Shown: positions 60,081 to 64,000 of the stretch, in pieces
How positions within the stretch are numbered: position 1 is the first letter of the stretch
How the letters are laid out: every line of letters starts with the position of its first letter
Assembly: GCA_016703745.1 (NCBI GenBank)
Contig: JADJBK010000006.1
Span: forward strand, 2,356,001 to 2,420,000
Reading direction: 5' to 3'
DNA length: 64,000 nucleotides
Source of the DNA: Nitrosomonas sp.
GTDB taxonomy: Bacteria; Pseudomonadota; Gammaproteobacteria; Burkholderiales; Nitrosomonadaceae
The notes under the pieces: generated by a model
What the model was told of the DNA's origin: nothing
What the model saw: only the letters and a program-made list of their open reading frames with translations
Databases searched by the model: none
Made by a program: the position numbers and the translations under genes

Positions 60081-61271
60081 ATGGCTAAGAGTAAATTTGA
60101 GCGAAGTAAACCACATGTGAATGTTGGAACAATAGGGCACGTGGATCATGGTAAGACCACACTGACGGCTGCGATCACGACGGTGTTGACGAGCAAGTAT
60201 GGTGGGGAGATGAAATCCTATGACCAGATTGATTCTGCGCCGGAGGAGCGTGCGCGCGGCATCACGATTAACACCTCTCACGTAGAATACGAGACGGGTA
60301 ATCGTCACTATGCGCACGTTGATTGTCCTGGGCATGCTGATTATGTAAAGAACATGATTACTGGTGCAGCGCAGATGGATGGAGCGATTCTAGTGGTATC
60401 GGCAGCAGACGGACCGATGCCGCAGACGCGTGAACATATCTTGCTGGCGCGCCAGGTTGGGGTTCCTTACATCATTGTCTACATGAATAAAGCGGATATG
60501 GTGGACGATGCCGAATTGTTGGAGCTGGTGGAAATGGAGATACGTGAGCTACTTTCAAAGTATGATTTTCCTGGCGATGACACACCGATTATAACTGGAT
60601 CGGCGCTAAAAGCGCTGGAAGGGGATCAAAGTGAGATTGGGCAGCCTTCAATATTTAAACTGGCGGAGGCGCTGGATACCTACATACCTGAGCCAGAGCG
60701 TGCAATTGATGGTGCATTCATTATGCCGGTAGAGGATGTGTTTTCTATCTCTGGTCGAGGTACGGTGGTGACGGGGCGCGTAGAGCGTGGCGTTATCAAG
60801 GTTGGGGAGGAGCTTGAGATTGTTGGTTTGCGGCCAACCATTAAAACGGTTTGTACAGGTGTTGAGATGTTTCGTAAGCTGCTTGATCAAGGGCAGGCCG
60901 GAGATAATGTGGGCGTACTATTGCGAGGTACTAAGCGAGAAGAGGTTGAGCGTGGACAAGTGCTGGCTAAGCCGGGTAGTATTCTGCCGCATACCAAGTT
61001 TACGGCAGAGATCTATGTGTTGAGCAAGGAAGAGGGCGGTCGGCATACACCATTTTTTGCGGGTTATCGCCCACAGTTTTACTTTCGGACAACGGATGTG
61101 ACCGGATCGATAGAGCTGCCAGCGGGTACAGAAATGGTTATGCCGGGTGACAATGTTTCAGTTACTGTAAATCTTATCGCCCCTATTGCAATGGATGAGG
61201 GATTGAGATTCGCCATCCGTGAAGGTGGGCGCACCGTGGGAGCGGGTGTGGTTGCAAAAGTACTGGAGTAG
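60081..61271 (+). CDS. tuf: elongation factor Tu
   Basis: 396 residues. Carries aminoacyl-tRNA to the ribosome. GHVDHGKTT, DCPGHADY, and C-terminal domains are standard. The G4 segment reads YMNKADMVDD instead of the usual N-K-C-D (Cys replaced by Ala), an allowed N-K-x-D. 32 bases after fusA. Confidence 0.97.
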   Translation: MAKSKFERSKPHVNVGTIGHVDHGKTTLTAAITTVLTSKYGGEMKSYDQIDSAPEERARGITINTSHVEYETGNRHYAHVDCPGHADYVKNMITGAAQMDGAILVVSAADGPMPQTREHILLARQVGVPYIIVYMNKADMVDDAELLELVEMEIRELLSKYDFPGDDTPIITGSALKALEGDQSEIGQPSIFKLAEALDTYIPEPERAIDGAFIMPVEDVFSISGRGTVVTGRVERGVIKVGEELEIVGLRPTIKTVCTGVEMFRKLLDQGQAGDNVGVLLRGTKREEVERGQVLAKPGSILPHTKFTAEIYVLSKEEGGRHTPFFAGYRPQFYFRTTDVTGSIELPAGTEMVMPGDNVSVTVNLIAPIAMDEGLRFAIREGGRTVGAGVVAKVLE

Positions 61272-61366
61272 TAAAAGACATATTTTTTAATAAAATTTTT
61301 GACAAGATAAGTTAATAAAAATATCAGAATGTGCCGAATGGTTTAGTGCGTAATTGTGAGTCGTGA

Positions 61367-61372
61367 TATAAT
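61367..61372 (+). promoter_or_regulatory. -10 box of an S10-operon promoter
   Basis: TATAAT 49 bases before the rpsJ start in the tuf-rpsJ gap; the -35 is weak. It may supplement read-through from tuf. Confidence 0.45.
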
Positions 61373-61420
61373 GACCGGCTGATCTTAATAAAAGTAACAT
61401 ATTGTAAGAGAGCAAAATTG

Positions 61421-61729
61421 ATGCAAAATCAAAAAATCCGGATACGTTTGAAGGCGTACGATTATCGCCTTATAGACAAGTCGGCGCTAGAGATAGTGGA
61501 TACAGCAAAAAGAACTGGTGCGGTGGTCAGGGGTCCTGTGCCTCTGCCAACTAGAATTGAGCGGTTTGATGTCTTGAGATCACCTCATGTAAATAAAACG
61601 TCACGGGATCAATTTGAGATACGTACACATCTAAGATTGATGGATATAATTGATCCAACAGACAAAACTGTCGATGCCCTGATGAAATTGGATTTGCCAG
61701 CGGGTGTTGATGTAGAGATAAAGTTGTAA
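61421..61729 (+). CDS. rpsJ: 30S ribosomal protein S10
   Basis: 102 residues, MQNQKIRIRLKAYDYRL start. Also NusE in antitermination. The ATG at 61421 is chosen over a TTG three bases earlier. Confidence 0.98.
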   Translation: MQNQKIRIRLKAYDYRLIDKSALEIVDTAKRTGAVVRGPVPLPTRIERFDVLRSPHVNKTSRDQFEIRTHLRLMDIIDPTDKTVDALMKLDLPAGVDVEIKL

Positions 61730-61816
61730 AAATTGCTGAAATTGATTGATAAAGAATCCCTTGCTTGTAAACTAGCAATAAAGTTTTGAAATTTATAAAT
61801 TTAGAGGGTTTGGATA

Positions 61817-62473
61817 ATGCTGGGAATGATCGGCAAAAAAATAGGAATGACTAGAGTTTTTGTCGAGTCTGGGCAAAGCATACCAGTTACAGTTTTGGAT
61901 GTGTCTAATAATAGGATCGTTCAAATAAAAACTAGAAATACGGATGGTTACACCGCTGTTCAGATTGCTTACGGTAATCAGAAGGCTGGCAGGATAAAAA
62001 AAGCGGAATCGGGGCACTTTGCCCGTGCCGGCGTAGAGGCGGGAAGAGTTATTCGTGAGTTTTCTGTGGATATTGAAGAAATAAAAGTGCTTGAGCTTGG
62101 CCATGAAGTTAGTAATAAGATTTTTGAGCTGGGTGAGAAGGTGGATGTTACGGGGATCACAATTGGAAAGGGTTTTGCCGGAACAATTAAAAGACATCAT
62201 TTTTCTTCTAATCGTGCTAGTCATGGGAATTCCAAGGCGCATAGGAAGCCGGGGTCAATTGGCATGGCTCAAGATCCTGGCAGAGTTTTTCCTGGAAAAA
62301 AAATGGCTGGAAGGCTTGGTGGCAAGAAAAATACAACTCAAAATTTGGAAATTATCCGGATTGATGGCGAGCGTAGTCTGATATATATAAAAGGTGCTGT
62401 GTCGGGTGCTAAGGGTGGGGTTGTGCTTGTTAGGCCCGGCGTAAAACAACAGGGTAGAAAAAACCCGATTTAG
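61817..62473 (+). CDS. rplC: 50S ribosomal protein L3
   Basis: 218 residues, complete; GMIGKKIGMTRVF start and the GNSKAHRKPGSIGMAQDPGR segment near the peptidyl transferase centre, including the Gln that PrmB-type enzymes methylate. Confidence 0.98.
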   Translation: MLGMIGKKIGMTRVFVESGQSIPVTVLDVSNNRIVQIKTRNTDGYTAVQIAYGNQKAGRIKKAESGHFARAGVEAGRVIREFSVDIEEIKVLELGHEVSNKIFELGEKVDVTGITIGKGFAGTIKRHHFSSNRASHGNSKAHRKPGSIGMAQDPGRVFPGKKMAGRLGGKKNTTQNLEIIRIDGERSLIYIKGAVSGAKGGVVLVRPGVKQQGRKNPI

Positions 62474-62504
62474 ATTGTTAATTAAAATACTGGGCGAGTA
62501 AATA

Positions 62505-63122
62505 GTGGTGAAAATTCTGTGTTTAGATGGAGATGGCTCAAAAGATATTGCTGTCGCAGATGCAATTTTTAATAGGGCTTTTAATGAACCATTAATACAT
62601 CAACTAGTTAATTCATATTTGGCGAATGCGAGGGTTGGTTCGCGTGCTCAAAAAGGTAGATCGGATGTTTCCGGATCGACGCATAAGCAGTGGAAGCAAA
62701 AGGGAACGGGTAGAGCTAGAACAGGTTCAGCTGCTAATCCGCTTTGGCGAGGTGGAGGTAAGATATTTCCCAATAAACCGAATGAAAATTTTTCGCATAA
62801 AATTAATCGGAAGATGTATAGGGCGGGAATGTGTTCTATATTGTCTCAGCTGGTGAGAGATGAGAGGTTGAAGATAAGTAATGAATTCGTCATTACTCAG
62901 CCGAAATCAAAGGAGTTGGCGCGTAAGTTGCGCGATTTCAATATGTCAGACGTCGTGATCATTACTGATGGGTTTGATAATAACTTATTTTTAGCATCTA
63001 GAAATATGCCAAGTGTAAGAGTGCTCGATTTTATGCACATTGATCCGATTAGTTTACTTCGGTATGATAATGTGATTTTTACGCGTGAGGCAATAGTTAA
63101 AATAGAGGGATTGCTTTTATGA
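62505..63122 (+). CDS. rplD: 50S ribosomal protein L4
   Basis: 205 residues with a GTG start (GTG at 62508 equally possible). The RAQKGRSDVSGSTHKQWKQK loop lines the exit tunnel. In E. coli L4 represses the S10 operon. Overlaps rplW by four bases. Confidence 0.97.
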   Translation: MVKILCLDGDGSKDIAVADAIFNRAFNEPLIHQLVNSYLANARVGSRAQKGRSDVSGSTHKQWKQKGTGRARTGSAANPLWRGGGKIFPNKPNENFSHKINRKMYRAGMCSILSQLVRDERLKISNEFVITQPKSKELARKLRDFNMSDVVIITDGFDNNLFLASRNMPSVRVLDFMHIDPISLLRYDNVIFTREAIVKIEGLLL

Positions 63123-63454
63123 TCACCAGTCTAATTTCCTTGGAAAGAGCTTGTAATCTGATAATTTCTCCGCAGGTATCTGAAAAAGCAACGTTCATTG
63201 TTGAAAAAAATAATCAGGTTATATTCTTTGTTGTGAGGGATTGTAATAAAATTGAAATTAAGCAGGCAATCGAGCTGATATGGAAGAAACAAAATATTAA
63301 GGTCGAGAGCGTTCAAATTTCAAATTTGAAAGGAAAGAAAAAAAGATTTGGTAGGTATTTTGGCTCTAAGAATGACCGTAAAAAAGCGTACGTAAGTATT
63401 AAAGGGAAACAAGAGATTGACTTTACAGATGTGAAGTTATTTGAGGATAGGTAA
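63119..63454 (+). CDS. rplW: 50S ribosomal protein L23
   Basis: 111 residues; ISPQVSEKAT start region and KVESVQISNLKGKKKRFGR. Slightly longer than usual because of an N-terminal extension (MITSLISLERACN), and the start overlaps rplD as ATGA. Docking site for trigger factor and SRP at the tunnel exit. Confidence 0.96.
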   Translation: MITSLISLERACNLIISPQVSEKATFIVEKNNQVIFFVVRDCNKIEIKQAIELIWKKQNIKVESVQISNLKGKKKRFGRYFGSKNDRKKAYVSIKGKQEIDFTDVKLFEDR

Positions 63455-64000
63455 TGCAGCTCGTTAAAACTAAACCAACTTCCCCTGGACAAAGAGGTGT
63501 CGTTAAGCTCGTTAATAAGGGATTATACTCTGGCCGTTCTCATGCCAGTCTGACTGAAAAAAGTAAAAAAACGGCAGGTAGAAATAATTCCGGAAAAATT
63601 ACGGTTAGACACATTGGCGGTGGACACAAATATCATTACCGAAAAATTGATTTCCGGCGTAGCAAAGATCATATTTGTGCTAGAGTGGAGAGAATAGAAT
63701 ACGATCCAAATCGTAATGCACATATTGCGCTACTTTGTTATGCGGACGGCGAGAGGCGGTATGTGATTGCTCCGAAAGGTATCGAGGTTGGATCGGTAAT
63801 TTTAAGTGGCCAAGGCTCGCCGATAAAGCCTGGTAATGCTCTGCCATTGCGGGAGATACCTGTTGGTAGTGTTATTCACTGTGTTGAGCTTAGACCGGGT
63901 AAGGGGGGGCAGATAGCTAGATCAGCAGGTACTTCTGTTCAGCATATGGCGCGTGATGGTATGTATTCTCAAATTAAGCTGAGATCTGGCGAAATTAGGA
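63454..64000 (+). CDS. rplB: 50S ribosomal protein L2, 3' end outside window
   Basis: Starts with the ATG at 63454, overlapping the rplW stop by one base (TAATG), and is open to the window end (182 codons). KTKPTSPGQRGVVKL, then HIGGGHKYHYRKIDFRR and the GGQIARSAGTS segment identify L2, needed for subunit joining and peptidyl transfer. Confidence 0.97.
   Translation, partial: MQLVKTKPTSPGQRGVVKLVNKGLYSGRSHASLTEKSKKTAGRNNSGKITVRHIGGGHKYHYRKIDFRRSKDHICARVERIEYDPNRNAHIALLCYADGERRYVIAPKGIEVGSVILSGQGSPIKPGNALPLREIPVGSVIHCVELRPGKGGQIARSAGTSVQHMARDGMYSQIKLRSGEIR

Overview
The window looks like chromosomal DNA of a beta-proteobacterial ammonia oxidiser of the Nitrosomonas type. This is inferred from the 16S rRNA signature, the general protein flavour (homospermidine synthase, exosortase-type glycosyltransferase, many heptad-repeat and IS remnants) and the gene complement. 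It is not proven by a search. One complete rRNA operon (16S, tRNA-Ile, tRNA-Ala, 23S, 5S) lies at 21.5-26.7 kb.

Left part (1-10.8 kb): accessory DNA. A P4-type integrase runs off the left edge. It is followed by IS3 and IS21 scraps and a coiled-coil gene built of heptads. After the housekeeping genes uvrC and a small tautomerase come two integrated elements stacked in tandem at the 3' end of a tRNA-Lys gene. Three copies of the tRNA 3' half (4576, 5610 and the intact gene at 10682) bound them. Each element starts with an almost identical parDE toxin-antitoxin module. The inner one has lost the parD start to an IS5-family insertion. It also carries the remains of a conjugation operon (trbB', trbC, trbD, trbE') fused by deletion to a 5'-truncated integrase.

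Middle part (10.8-20.5 kb): a tightly packed minus-strand operon combines a small membrane protein, a YghO-like acyl/acetyltransferase, a nucleotidyltransferase, LptF- and LptG-type permeases and a CDP-alcohol phosphotransferase. Together these look like head-group synthesis plus export for an envelope lipid, possibly a bacterial sphingolipid. SDR, queG, tsaE and amiC follow. An IS200-type remnant precedes the rRNA operon, and an IS graveyard with pieces of at least five elements follows it.

Right part (27.6-64 kb): mostly housekeeping. It holds a membrane hydrolase, homospermidine synthase, a CorC-type protein, tRNA-Arg, a copper-type periplasmic operon (cupredoxin, DUF411, cytochrome c), ttcA, a phosphatase, a P-type ATPase and ribD. 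Next come an exopolysaccharide-type group (two glycosyltransferases, an acyl-adenylate ligase and a truncated paralogue of the ligase) and aroB. A type IV pilus chemotaxis pair (pilJ-chpA), an Ig-repeat surface-type protein with a TPR-GNAT fusion, and an L,D-transpeptidase follow. The window closes with the str and S10 operons (rpsL, rpsG, fusA, tuf, rpsJ, rplC, rplD, rplW, rplB), the last gene running off the right edge.
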